A stretch of 45,170 bases of DNA from Veillonella sp. GTDB taxonomy: Bacteria; Bacillota; Negativicutes; Veillonellales; Veillonellaceae. A program made the translations under genes and the position numbers. The notes below the pieces were generated by a model. The model was not told the origin of the DNA, did no database searches, and saw nothing but the letters and a program-made list of their open reading frames with translations. Position 1 is the first letter of the stretch; the number at the start of each line of letters is the position of its first letter. The stretch is from NCBI GenBank assembly GCA_019419725.1, contig DXZL01000001.1:1-45170 (forward strand), given 5' to 3'. Positions 35,856 through 43,609 of this stretch are shown here, piece by piece.

Positions 35856-37838
35856 TTATTCAGCTGCATTAGTATCATTTACTTTAGATTCATCCTTTTT
35901 ATCAGGTGTTTTTGTGTCTTGTTTATCAGACTTTTTCACATCTTTTTTACTGGATTTATCCTTTTTTGATTGGTCTTCCAACTCTAATTTATGTTCCATC
36001 TTGATTTGATTTTTAACTTCTTTTACGCGTTTAGCTAGTGCTTTATCACGATCAGCTGGCTTCATAACATGAATTGTAAATTGACCATCACCTTGAACGA
36101 TGTACTCTGTATCAATAGCAGTCTTTTCGATTTGATTGTCATCATCCTTATTGGAACCCAAATCTTCTTGACCAATTTTTTTCTTTACATCCCCTGGCAT
36201 AGGTTTTGATTCTACATCTTTAAGTTTCGCTTTTTTAACAGATTTGGAACCATCTTCATCAACAAGGCTAATGCCATCTTCTAAAAACTCTACAACGATT
36301 TGATTATTCGTATCAGTCTTTTGAATTTCATCATAAAGCTCATCAAAATCTTTATGAACTTTTAATCGACGTAAGATTTCATCAGTTAAATTGTATTTTT
36401 GTTTTTCTAATACATAAGGTAATGGGATTTCACCGCCCCCACGCACCTCTAAGGTATACTGACCAACAGCTTGATCTTCAGGAACTTTAAAGAAGATTTG
36501 TTTAACAACCTTCTCCCCGCGGAATGGCTCCAACGTTACATCTACAACGATTGTATCCCCAGGAGAAACAATGGTAGAAGATGCAGACGCATCAATAAGC
36601 TTTGCAGTTTTCTTATCTTGTGTCACCTCAGTTTCTACAGAGATATCAGAGATTTCATAATTAATGAAGCGGTTATTCATAAGAACATCGATAACATTAT
36701 AGAACTCATCAACAGCCTTCTCTGAGATAGAGTCAGAACTATAGAACATATTAGTTCGTGTTAACGGTTTATGTTCTTTACCTCTTGGAGTAATAGTATA
36801 AGAAATTGTAGCTGTACCAGCGCCACTACGATCTAATGTTTTATTCAACATATTATATAGAGATGTAGCCGCTAAAGTCGGTGTCATTTCACTATCTTCA
36901 ATGACCTTAACAGAGCTAGTTTTATCACGTCCCATATCAAGGTCTTTCAAATGGAATCGCATAGGGATCCCTGGAGAAATCACACCAGAAACACCTGCAA
37001 TACCAGCACCTCTATCTTCAGTTACAGAGCCAACTTCCTTGCCCATAGAGCCCAATTTGAAAGCAGCATCATAACTTTTAACTACTGTAAAGATGCTTGC
37101 ATTATGCATGAAGTAGTTTGAGGAGCCATGTTTTAAGAATGGATGACCAAAGGCAACAATCTTTTCCCCATCTACATAGGTAACAGTACCAATGGCACCA
37201 AGTTTTAGATCACCATCAACTAATAATGCGGCTACAGAGCCACCAGCCTCTAAAGGTTTTGCAGTTTCATCACCACTAGCACTAGCCGTATCATATGTTT
37301 CATATTTATATTGTGGCAACTTGGATTTGAAGTAATCCATGGATGCTGCATCAAAGCCATAAGCCATAAGTGGCGTGCCAAGAGGAATCAATTGTTTATC
37401 ATCCCATGGTCTAGATAGGTTCTTCTCATATGGAATATTCCATAATTTCACCATATCTTCAATAGGGGTAATCATCCCGATCGTACCGTCTGCAAACCCC
37501 CAACCATAGGCAACAGCACCAACGAGCTTGCCATTTATATATACAGGACTACCACTCATGCCATGAGCAATGCCTCCAGTTTTTTCCATAACAGGACCAG
37601 AGAACTTTGCCAAAATAAGATGACCAGATGGCCCCTTATCCTTCATGACACCCAGTACCTTTACATCAAAGGTTGAAATGGTATCTCCTACAATTACAGT
37701 TTTTGCAATACCTTCCATACCTGTAGTTACATCATTGACAGGCATGAAATCAACAGCCTGTGCAGCTGTAAGTGAAGTACAGAAGAAAAGCGCCAGTATC
37801 GCTTTTCTATACCGACGCCAAGAATGAGAAAACTTCAT
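35856..37838 (-). CDS. Exported SpoIVB-type S55 peptidase
   Basis: 660 aa with a signal peptide (about 1-28, ending AAQA). The S55 domain follows directly (about 30-270): GMEGIAKTVIVGDTI, GGIAHGMSGSPVYINGK with the candidate nucleophile Ser95 (GMSGSP, aligned on the GDSGG box), and GTIGMITPIEDM. The middle (about 290-560) is mixed beta-structure that I do not recognise, and the tail (about 610-660) is Lys/Asp-rich and probably disordered. SpoIVB itself signals in sporulation, but no sporulation gene is nearby; this form lacks the SpoIVB PDZ domain. Placed 31 bp before mlaE in the same operon, so an envelope quality-control or regulatory role is likely (inference). Confidence 0.85.
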   Translation of the reverse strand: MKFSHSWRRYRKAILALFFCTSLTAAQAVDFMPVNDVTTGMEGIAKTVIVGDTISTFDVKVLGVMKDKGPSGHLILAKFSGPVMEKTGGIAHGMSGSPVYINGKLVGAVAYGWGFADGTIGMITPIEDMVKLWNIPYEKNLSRPWDDKQLIPLGTPLMAYGFDAASMDYFKSKLPQYKYETYDTASASGDETAKPLEAGGSVAALLVDGDLKLGAIGTVTYVDGEKIVAFGHPFLKHGSSNYFMHNASIFTVVKSYDAAFKLGSMGKEVGSVTEDRGAGIAGVSGVISPGIPMRFHLKDLDMGRDKTSSVKVIEDSEMTPTLAATSLYNMLNKTLDRSGAGTATISYTITPRGKEHKPLTRTNMFYSSDSISEKAVDEFYNVIDVLMNNRFINYEISDISVETEVTQDKKTAKLIDASASSTIVSPGDTIVVDVTLEPFRGEKVVKQIFFKVPEDQAVGQYTLEVRGGGEIPLPYVLEKQKYNLTDEILRRLKVHKDFDELYDEIQKTDTNNQIVVEFLEDGISLVDEDGSKSVKKAKLKDVESKPMPGDVKKKIGQEDLGSNKDDDNQIEKTAIDTEYIVQGDGQFTIHVMKPADRDKALAKRVKEVKNQIKMEHKLELEDQSKKDKSSKKDVKKSDKQDTKTPDKKDESKVNDTNAAE

Positions 37839-37850
37839 TCCTTCTCTCCT

Positions 37851-38135
37851 TTATTTACTTTCTACTGTGACAACGATTTGATCACGAGAAACGTCTGAAC
37901 CCACTGTAACATTAACCGCCGTTACAGTACCAGTTACAGTAGATTTAGCAGCAGCCATAGGACCAGCCAATGTCTCTACAGTCACCAATGTTTGGCCTTC
38001 TGTTACAGAAGTACCAACAGAAACTGTAGAAGCAACTTTACCTGTTAATACACTTTGGTATGATACAGGGGCCGCCATTACAGAGCTAACACTTAAAATG
38101 CCTAAAGCAGCTAAGGCCAACACTACTCTTTTCAT
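37851..38135 (-). CDS. Small exported biotinyl/lipoyl-like domain protein
   Basis: 94 aa. Signal peptide (about 1-21, ending VMA|A) and a single hammerhead-like beta-domain with the two symmetric halves VLTGKVASTVSVGTSVTEGQTLVTVE and TGTVTAVNVTVGSDVSRDQIVVTVE in shortened form GKVASTV...GTVTAV. The modified-lysine motif (MKM or similar) is absent at the hairpin; ETLAGPMAAAKST lies there instead. Such a domain also occurs in HlyD-type adaptor proteins, where it is not modified, but those are much longer. First gene of the mla operon, directly after a near-consensus promoter and with AAAGGAGGG upstream. Confidence 0.75.
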   Translation of the reverse strand: MKRVVLALAALGILSVSSVMAAPVSYQSVLTGKVASTVSVGTSVTEGQTLVTVETLAGPMAAAKSTVTGTVTAVNVTVGSDVSRDQIVVTVESK

Positions 38136-38173
38136 AACGATCCCTCCTTTTACAAAATTAGTTATGTATTTAT

Positions 38174-38202
38174 AGTATACTAAATTATTACTAATATTTC
38201 AA
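38174..38202 (-). promoter_or_regulatory. Promoter of the lipoyl-like/S55/mlaEFD/tolC operon
   Basis: On the minus strand -35 TTGAAA (38197-38202) and -10 TATACT (38174-38179) are 17 bp apart, each one base from consensus. The leader would be about 30 nt. The six genes that follow have small gaps and no internal terminator down to 31485-31512. Confidence 0.8.
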
Positions 38203-38223
38203 ACAAAATTGTATGCAACGAAT

Positions 38224-39567
38224 TCATTTTATAATTACAATATCCTCATAGGTCGTAGGATTTGAAGTCGCTTTATGAACGTATGTATCATTGACTACTA
38301 AATCAACACTACCTTGATTCGATAATTCAGCACCATCCACGACGCCTAGTTTGGATAATAGTTGAGCCCCTTCTTGTTGTGTAACCCCTACAGATTGAAG
38401 CCCAGCTTTATCAACAGTGAGCACCACCAAATTATGATCTTTAGTAGTTCCTATAAAACTACGAGCTTTATTATGGGTCCCATCAGCACCAACATAGTTA
38501 CCATTTTTCAAAACCATAGTACCTGCTTGTAAAGCTGCTCCACCAGTGGTATTCACTTGTGCCAACTCCGGTCTATTTTGAATCGTAATCGGTGTGCCCA
38601 CCTTTAATTTACGTAACGCATCCCTAGATTCTCCATGACCAGATAATACGTATTGGTTTTCTCCAATTTTAGAATTCCCTTTTTGACCACTAACCACCTT
38701 GCCATTAGCTACAGTCACTTCGTATCCAAAGTCATTAGTCTTTGTAGATGCCCCATACGCTGATGTATATAGAGTCAAAGCATTTTCTTTACGACTTGTA
38801 TTAACAGAGGTAATCAGGAATGTATCCTTCTGTGTTTTAGCCTGTAGTAAAGGTCTTTTTTCTTCAATAAAATATCCACGATTTGGTGTATATCGCAAGG
38901 TGCCACGATTAGAAATACGCTCTAAGTCAATCGTTCCATCACTAGCTACTGAATAAGGACGATCAAAACTACTACCTTTTACCTTTGCGCCAATTATGGC
39001 AGTATGCGATTGAACTACAGATGATAAGAGTTTACCTTCCGAAACATGAGCGACCAACATAGGTGAATCATTGTCCACAGATAATGCAAAGGCTTGGATT
39101 TTGCCTTCTGCTACAGTGTTATTAATCTTGCTATACGTAACAGATTTATTTACATCCTTTGTTGTTTGTTGAGCATAGCTAGAAAATAAATCCACAACAA
39201 TACGCGATGGCTTCTCCAATGTAAATTCATGATGTTGTACATCCTTGTTAGCCGTCAATGTTACTTGCAAAGATCCATTAACAGGTTGTAAGCCAATGCC
39301 TTTTAAAACACCTGTTTTTGTATTATTTTGCGCTATAGGACCCGTCAATCCATTTGTAGTACCACCAAGGTTAAGTGTAAGGGCATGTGTGGACTCATTA
39401 TAAGACTTAGTCCAAGATACAGGCATTTCAGATACATCCAATACGATTCGACTTGTACCTTCGTGATTAGAAACACGTACGCCGGTTAAATTTCCAGCTT
39501 CCGCATAAGGTATTGTGCTGCCTAGAAAGCCTAACACAGCAAAAGTCATATATAAATATCGTTTCAT
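38224..39567 (-). CDS. Exported AMIN-domain protein with degenerate phosphodiester glycosidase-like domain
   Basis: 447 aa. Signal peptide (about 1-24, ending AEA), an AMIN domain (about 26-128; LTGVRVSNHEGTSRIVLDVS, EKPSRIVVDLF), which usually binds the cell wall, and a C-terminal NAGPA-like region (about 200-447). In that region ARSFIGTTKDHNLVVLTVD and GVTQQEGAQLLSKLGVVDGAEL match the family, but the usual DGGGS-type active-site loop reads SNQGS (416-420), so catalysis is doubtful. It stands alone between an MreB terminator with its own promoter and the mla operon promoter. Function unknown; a wall-binding scaffold is one possibility. Confidence 0.75.
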   Translation of the reverse strand: MKRYLYMTFAVLGFLGSTIPYAEAGNLTGVRVSNHEGTSRIVLDVSEMPVSWTKSYNESTHALTLNLGGTTNGLTGPIAQNNTKTGVLKGIGLQPVNGSLQVTLTANKDVQHHEFTLEKPSRIVVDLFSSYAQQTTKDVNKSVTYSKINNTVAEGKIQAFALSVDNDSPMLVAHVSEGKLLSSVVQSHTAIIGAKVKGSSFDRPYSVASDGTIDLERISNRGTLRYTPNRGYFIEEKRPLLQAKTQKDTFLITSVNTSRKENALTLYTSAYGASTKTNDFGYEVTVANGKVVSGQKGNSKIGENQYVLSGHGESRDALRKLKVGTPITIQNRPELAQVNTTGGAALQAGTMVLKNGNYVGADGTHNKARSFIGTTKDHNLVVLTVDKAGLQSVGVTQQEGAQLLSKLGVVDGAELSNQGSVDLVVNDTYVHKATSNPTTYEDIVIIK

Positions 39568-39646
39568 TTACAATTCCTCTATAGCGACAACTCATATTAA
39601 TAGATTTATATTCATACATCAATTTTATACAATATACTTTTACTAT

Positions 39647-39675
39647 AGTATACATCATATAGATGAAAATTACAA
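39647..39675 (-). promoter_or_regulatory. Promoter of the AMIN/NAGPA-like gene
   Basis: Minus strand -35 TTGTAA (39670-39675) and -10 TATACT (39647-39652), spaced 17 bp. Leader of about 70 nt. Confidence 0.65.
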
Positions 39676-39693
39676 AAAGGATGCACAAAAAAA

Positions 39694-39751
39694 GAAGTTA
39701 CTATCTACGGTCATTCCATTTTTCAATGGCCTATCTATAAATAGTAACTTC
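39694..39751 (-). terminator. Terminator after the mreB-type gene
   Basis: GAAGTTACTAT (39694-39704) and ATAGTAACTTC (39741-39751) form a perfect 11-bp stem; a smaller CCATT/AATGG stem lies in the loop. The minus strand continues into seven Ts (39687-39693). It starts 31 bp past the stop codon. Confidence 0.85.
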
Positions 39752-39782
39752 CTCAAATTTTACATTATTTCAATGAAATATT

Positions 39783-41177
39783 TTATTGTAATTCATCCAA
39801 TGTATCGCGCAATTGTGACATTTCATCAAGAGCTTTTGCAACCCCTTTGATAACAGCATATCGCGGAGACTCTACCAAATAAGATGCAATACCAACAGAA
39901 CGTGTAATAACACGATCTAAACCATCGATGAGAGCACCGCCACCTGTCAAAATGATACCATGATCATTAATGGCTGCTACAAGTTCTGGAGGTGTTTTTT
40001 CTAAAATCGATTTAATGCCTTCTAGAATATTCATCACTTGCGCCTCTAAGGCACGTTGAATTTCTAAGGAATTAACAGCAACCATCTTAGGTAGTCCAGA
40101 GCTAGCATCACGCCCTCTAACCTCTATAGTTCGTTCTTTAGCACGTCGATCTACGGTACCAACAGAAATCTTTATCTTTTCTGCTGTTAAAGGTCCAATA
40201 ACAAGTCGCTTCTTACGACGTATATAGCGAATAATAGATTCATTGAAGGAATCTCCCCCAATGCGAAGGGATTCACTCACAACAACGCCAGTATCACAAA
40301 GAACGGCAATATCAGTAGTACCGCCACCTACATCGACAACCATAGCTCCAACTTGGTCAGCATCATTGAGACCTGTACCCATAGCAGCTGCTAATGGTTC
40401 CTCTATAAGAACAGTCTTTTTAGCGCCTGTTCTAAGTAAAGCCTCTAAAATAGCACGTTTTTCAACAGGCGTAATTCCAGATGGCACACATACAATAATA
40501 CGCGTTTTCATCAATCTAGAAGCAGGCACAACGGAACGAATAAAGTATTTTAACATAAATTCGGTCATATCGTAATCTGCGATAACACCCGCTTGAACAG
40601 GACGAATAACAGATATGCCTTTAGGTGTACGCCCAACCATAGAACGTGCAGCTTCACCTAACGCGAGAATATCTCCGGTTTTATCATCACGCGCAATATA
40701 GGCAGGCTCATCTAAGACTAGCCCTTTCCCTTTAGCAAAGATAAGAATATTGGCAGTTCCCAAATCTATACCTAAGTCAAAATTCAATGAACGATTCAAT
40801 CGTCCCATTAAATCGCCTACTTGTTCAGGACGAACTAATCGCTTTAATGTCATAGCAGGTGTAGTTTTCGCTATGGCAACAGTCTCACGATTACGACGCT
40901 CAACACGGCGCATTTTGGTGACTTTAACCATTGCTTCCCGCATATTGGAAGCCAAATGGCTAGCTTGCTTAGCTACGCCCTCTGAAAGCTTCGTAGACTT
41001 GCGTTTCGTTCTTCGTAATGGTTTGCGATTAGAACTAGTTTTAGCATTTTCAACCTTTGCAGCACCTAAGTTTTGTTGCTCGTTGTATAAAGCCGGCCCT
41101 TTTGAGCGCCGGCTTCGTTTCTTTTTATTCTGTTTTGGCTCTGTACTTTTATTCGTCAACCCGAACAATATCAGCAC
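39783..41177 (-). CDS. mreB: MreB/Mbl-family actin with basic N-terminal extension
   Basis: 464 aa. The actin-like core (about 131-464) shows phosphate-1 FDLGIDLGTANILIF, PSGITPVEKRAILEA, IEEPLAAAMGTG, phosphate-2 VVDVGGGTTDIAV, GGDSFNESII and ILTGGGALIDGLD, so it should polymerise at the inner membrane and guide wall growth. About 130 residues of Lys/Arg-rich sequence precede it, which normal MreB (about 340 aa) lacks. The GTG at 41177 lies after AAAGG at 4 nt and overlaps the end of murA by 29 bp. A start at ATG 40808 would give a normal 341-aa protein but has only a weak ribosome site (TAGG). The open extension in an AT-rich genome makes me favour the long form, with caution. Confidence 0.85.
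   Translation of the reverse strand: MLILFGLTNKSTEPKQNKKKRSRRSKGPALYNEQQNLGAAKVENAKTSSNRKPLRRTKRKSTKLSEGVAKQASHLASNMREAMVKVTKMRRVERRNRETVAIAKTTPAMTLKRLVRPEQVGDLMGRLNRSLNFDLGIDLGTANILIFAKGKGLVLDEPAYIARDDKTGDILALGEAARSMVGRTPKGISVIRPVQAGVIADYDMTEFMLKYFIRSVVPASRLMKTRIIVCVPSGITPVEKRAILEALLRTGAKKTVLIEEPLAAAMGTGLNDADQVGAMVVDVGGGTTDIAVLCDTGVVVSESLRIGGDSFNESIIRYIRRKKRLVIGPLTAEKIKISVGTVDRRAKERTIEVRGRDASSGLPKMVAVNSLEIQRALEAQVMNILEGIKSILEKTPPELVAAINDHGIILTGGGALIDGLDRVITRSVGIASYLVESPRYAVIKGVAKALDEMSQLRDTLDELQ
41090..41115 (-). terminator. Terminator-like GC-rich hairpin inside the 5' part of the mreB frame
   Basis: AAGCCGGC (41090-41097) and GCCGGCTT (41108-41115) form a perfect 8-bp stem with a 10-nt loop, followed on the minus strand by TTTATAC. 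It sits 33 bp past the murA stop, in codons 21-30 of the extended mreB frame. It could be a leaky terminator or attenuator for murA. Confidence 0.4.
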
Positions 41178-42414
41178 CTAACCTTTGCAATTTACCTACG
41201 AAATCATCATAACCACGATCGATATGATGTAGACGACCTACTTCAGTTCTACCTTCTGCAGTCAACGCAGCACAAACAAGAGCCGCACCTGCACGCAAGT
41301 CTGTAGCATTAACTACAGCACCATGTAAGCGTGGCATACCTTCGACAATCGCCTGACGATTGTCGATATCGATATGGGCACCCATTTTGCGAAGCTCCGC
41401 AACGTGCATGAAGCGATTTTCAAATACAGTTTCTGTTACAGTACTTGTACCTTCAGCGATTGTAGTAAGCGCCATAAATTGAGCTTGCATATCTGTTGGG
41501 AAACCTGGGTATGGTAATGTTTTAATATCAACAGCTTTAATACCTTTGCCAGTACTGATAACGCGAATACCATCAATTTCTTCCTCTACAGTAACGCCAG
41601 CTTCTTTTAACTTAGCTACTACTGGTTTCAAATGTTCTGGCAATGCATTTTCTACAAATACGTCGCCACCAGCCATAGCAGCGGCAATCAAATATGTACC
41701 AGCTTCGATACGGTCAGGAATAACCGTATGAATTGCACCATGTAATTGAGGCACACCTTCAATGCGAATTACATTTGTACCAGCACCGCGAATATTAGCG
41801 CCCATTGCATTCAAGAATGTTGCTAAATCAACGATTTCAGGTTCTTCCGCAGCATTTTCGATAACAGTTTTACCTTCAGCCATGGAAGCTGCCATAATTA
41901 CGTTTTCTGTAGCCCCTACACTTGGGAAATCCAAGTAAATTTGAGTGCCTTTAAGACCTTCTGGAGCATGAGCATATACATAATCTTCAGTAATTTCAAT
42001 TTTAGCACCTAGTGCTTCGAATGCTTTTAGGTGAAGATCGATAGGACGTGCACCAATCGCACAACCACCTGGCATGGAGATTTTAGCCTCCCCTTTGCGC
42101 GCTAAAAGCGGCCCCATTACGAGGAAAGATGCACGCATTTTGCGTACAAGCTCATAAGGAGCTTCCGTAGCAGTCAATATAGACGCATCGAAGATAATTT
42201 CATCATCTGCTTTATTACGAGTAATTTTAACCCCCAAAGACTCGATAACTTGGCAAATTGTACCTACATCTTCCAAATTTGGAATTTCAAGTAATTTACT
42301 AGGTGTTGATGCTAGCAAAGTACCGGCAATAATAGGGAGTACCGCATTTTTAGCACTACTAACACGTACACGGCCTTCCAACCGGTTGCCACCTTGAATG
42401 ATTAGCTTTTCCAA
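41149..42414 (-). CDS. murA: UDP-N-acetylglucosamine 1-carboxyvinyltransferase
   Basis: 421 aa, first committed step of peptidoglycan synthesis (adds enolpyruvate from PEP). N-terminal SSAKNAVLPII with Lys22, the catalytic-loop cysteine in PGGCAIGARPIDLH (Cys118), and the C-terminal LRAGAALVCAAL and RGYDDFVGKLQRLGA stretches. EPSP-synthase fold, full length. Start is TTG at 42414 with AGGAGGA at good spacing. Cysteine at 118 predicts the fosfomycin-sensitive type. It precedes mreB with a 29-bp overlap and has its own promoter. Confidence 0.96.
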   Translation of the reverse strand: MEKLIIQGGNRLEGRVRVSSAKNAVLPIIAGTLLASTPSKLLEIPNLEDVGTICQVIESLGVKITRNKADDEIIFDASILTATEAPYELVRKMRASFLVMGPLLARKGEAKISMPGGCAIGARPIDLHLKAFEALGAKIEITEDYVYAHAPEGLKGTQIYLDFPSVGATENVIMAASMAEGKTVIENAAEEPEIVDLATFLNAMGANIRGAGTNVIRIEGVPQLHGAIHTVIPDRIEAGTYLIAAAMAGGDVFVENALPEHLKPVVAKLKEAGVTVEEEIDGIRVISTGKGIKAVDIKTLPYPGFPTDMQAQFMALTTIAEGTSTVTETVFENRFMHVAELRKMGAHIDIDNRQAIVEGMPRLHGAVVNATDLRAGAALVCAALTAEGRTEVGRLHHIDRGYDDFVGKLQRLGADIVRVDE

Positions 42415-42445
42415 CAGAATTCCTCCTACACTTTATATCGATCAT

Positions 42446-42480
42446 CTTGTATGAACTACAAGACGTTGTATTTATAACGT
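42446..42480 (-). promoter_or_regulatory. Two adjacent inverted repeats in the murA leader
   Basis: CTTGTA-TGAAC-TACAAG (42446-42462) is followed directly by ACGTT-8 nt-AACGT (42463-42480). Both lie between the murA -10 and its ribosome site. They are short and their role is unknown. Confidence 0.3.
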
Positions 42481-42495
42481 CATATACTAAATGTT

Positions 42496-42525
42496 ATTAT
42501 ACTATTTTTCGATATATCTCATCAA
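42496..42525 (-). promoter_or_regulatory. Promoter of murA
   Basis: Minus strand -35 TTGATG (42520-42525) and -10 TATAAT (42496-42501), 18-bp spacer. The leader would be about 75 nt. Confidence 0.7.
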
Positions 42526-42554
42526 GAGACTGTGAGAAAATACTGAGAAAAAAA

Positions 42555-42573
42555 GCCCCTCATTTTGAGGGGC
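42555..42573 (-). terminator. Terminator after glpX
   Basis: GCCCCTCA / TGAGGGGC with a 3-nt loop; the minus strand runs on into seven Ts. It starts 8 bp past the glpX stop. Confidence 0.93.
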
Positions 42574-42580
42574 CTAATTA

Positions 42581-43543
42581 TTATTTTGCTTTTAAGGATT
42601 TTAGTTTCTCATCCATATGCACTGTATCTAAGAAACGAACAGTACCTGTTTTAGAACGCATTACGATAGTATGTGTACGCGCACCACCTGGGAAGTATTG
42701 AATAGCATTCAATAAGTTACCGCGAGTAATAGCAGTAGCTGCAAAGATAACATCATCTGTACGAACTAAATCATCCAATGTAAGCACTTGATTTACATCG
42801 GTAATGCCCATTTCATGACAACGACGAATTTCTTCTTCTGTTTCTGGTTTTAAGCGCGCTTGCATATCGCCACCTACGCATTTTAAAGCTGCTGCAGCCA
42901 ATACGCCTTCTGGTGCACCACCAGTACCAACAACCATGTGCACACCAGAACCTTCGATACAACATTCCATAGCTGGGTTAACATCGCCATCAGAAATTAA
43001 CATAATACGTGCGCCAAGATCACGCGCTTCTTTCATCAAACCATGATGACGCTCACGATCAAGCATTACAAGTGTAATTTCATCAACATTGCGATTCATT
43101 TTTGCAGCTACATTTTTAATATTTTCTGTTAAAGATTTTGTAATATCGATAGCACCTGCACCACGAGGACCAACACAAAGTTTTTCCATGTACATATCTG
43201 GCGCATGTAACAAGCCACCTTTTTCAGCAATAGCCATAACTGCAATCGCACCATTTTGGCCTTTTGCAATCAAGTTTGTGCCTTCAATAGGGTCAACTGC
43301 GATGTCTACTTCTGGGCCACCCGCACCTACATGTTCACCAATATAAAGCATAGGTGCTTCATCGATTTCGCCTTCACCAATAACTACTGTACCAGAAATA
43401 CGAACAGAGTCAAATGCTTGACGCATTGCGTCTACAGCAAGACCATCCGCTGCATCCTTTTGACCGCGACCAAGTAAACGACCACTGCGCAAAGCAGCCG
43501 CTTCAACGACACGAGCAAATTCCAAAGATAATGTACGATCCAT
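42581..43543 (-). CDS. glpX: Class II fructose-1,6-bisphosphatase
   Basis: 320 aa, dephosphorylates fructose-1,6-bisphosphate in gluconeogenesis. GlpX motifs are VVIGEGEIDEAPMLYIGE (about 53-70) and the metal/phosphate site AVDPIEGTN (82-90), with DGDVNPA and GTGGAPEGVLAAAALK further on. Full family length. It fits a lactate-using organism that must run glycolysis backwards (inference). Follows the transaldolase gene after 66 bp without a terminator and is closed by a strong one. Confidence 0.96.
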   Translation of the reverse strand: MDRTLSLEFARVVEAAALRSGRLLGRGQKDAADGLAVDAMRQAFDSVRISGTVVIGEGEIDEAPMLYIGEHVGAGGPEVDIAVDPIEGTNLIAKGQNGAIAVMAIAEKGGLLHAPDMYMEKLCVGPRGAGAIDITKSLTENIKNVAAKMNRNVDEITLVMLDRERHHGLMKEARDLGARIMLISDGDVNPAMECCIEGSGVHMVVGTGGAPEGVLAAAALKCVGGDMQARLKPETEEEIRRCHEMGITDVNQVLTLDDLVRTDDVIFAATAITRGNLLNAIQYFPGGARTHTIVMRSKTGTVRFLDTVHMDEKLKSLKAK

Positions 43544-43609
43544 AATAGGCCTCCTTATAAGTCCTGTGTGTATTGTAATATGACCCTTACATCGAGCCGA
43601 ATACTTAAC

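Noticed and set aside
37851..38135. Biotin carboxyl carrier protein
   Set aside because: There is a signal peptide, so it is outside the cytoplasm, and the lysine motif required for biotin or lipoate is missing.
39467..39688. 73-aa minus-strand frame at the start of the AMIN/NAGPA-like gene
   Set aside because: It overlaps the signal-peptide region of a well-supported gene in another frame, has no good ribosome site and covers the promoter.
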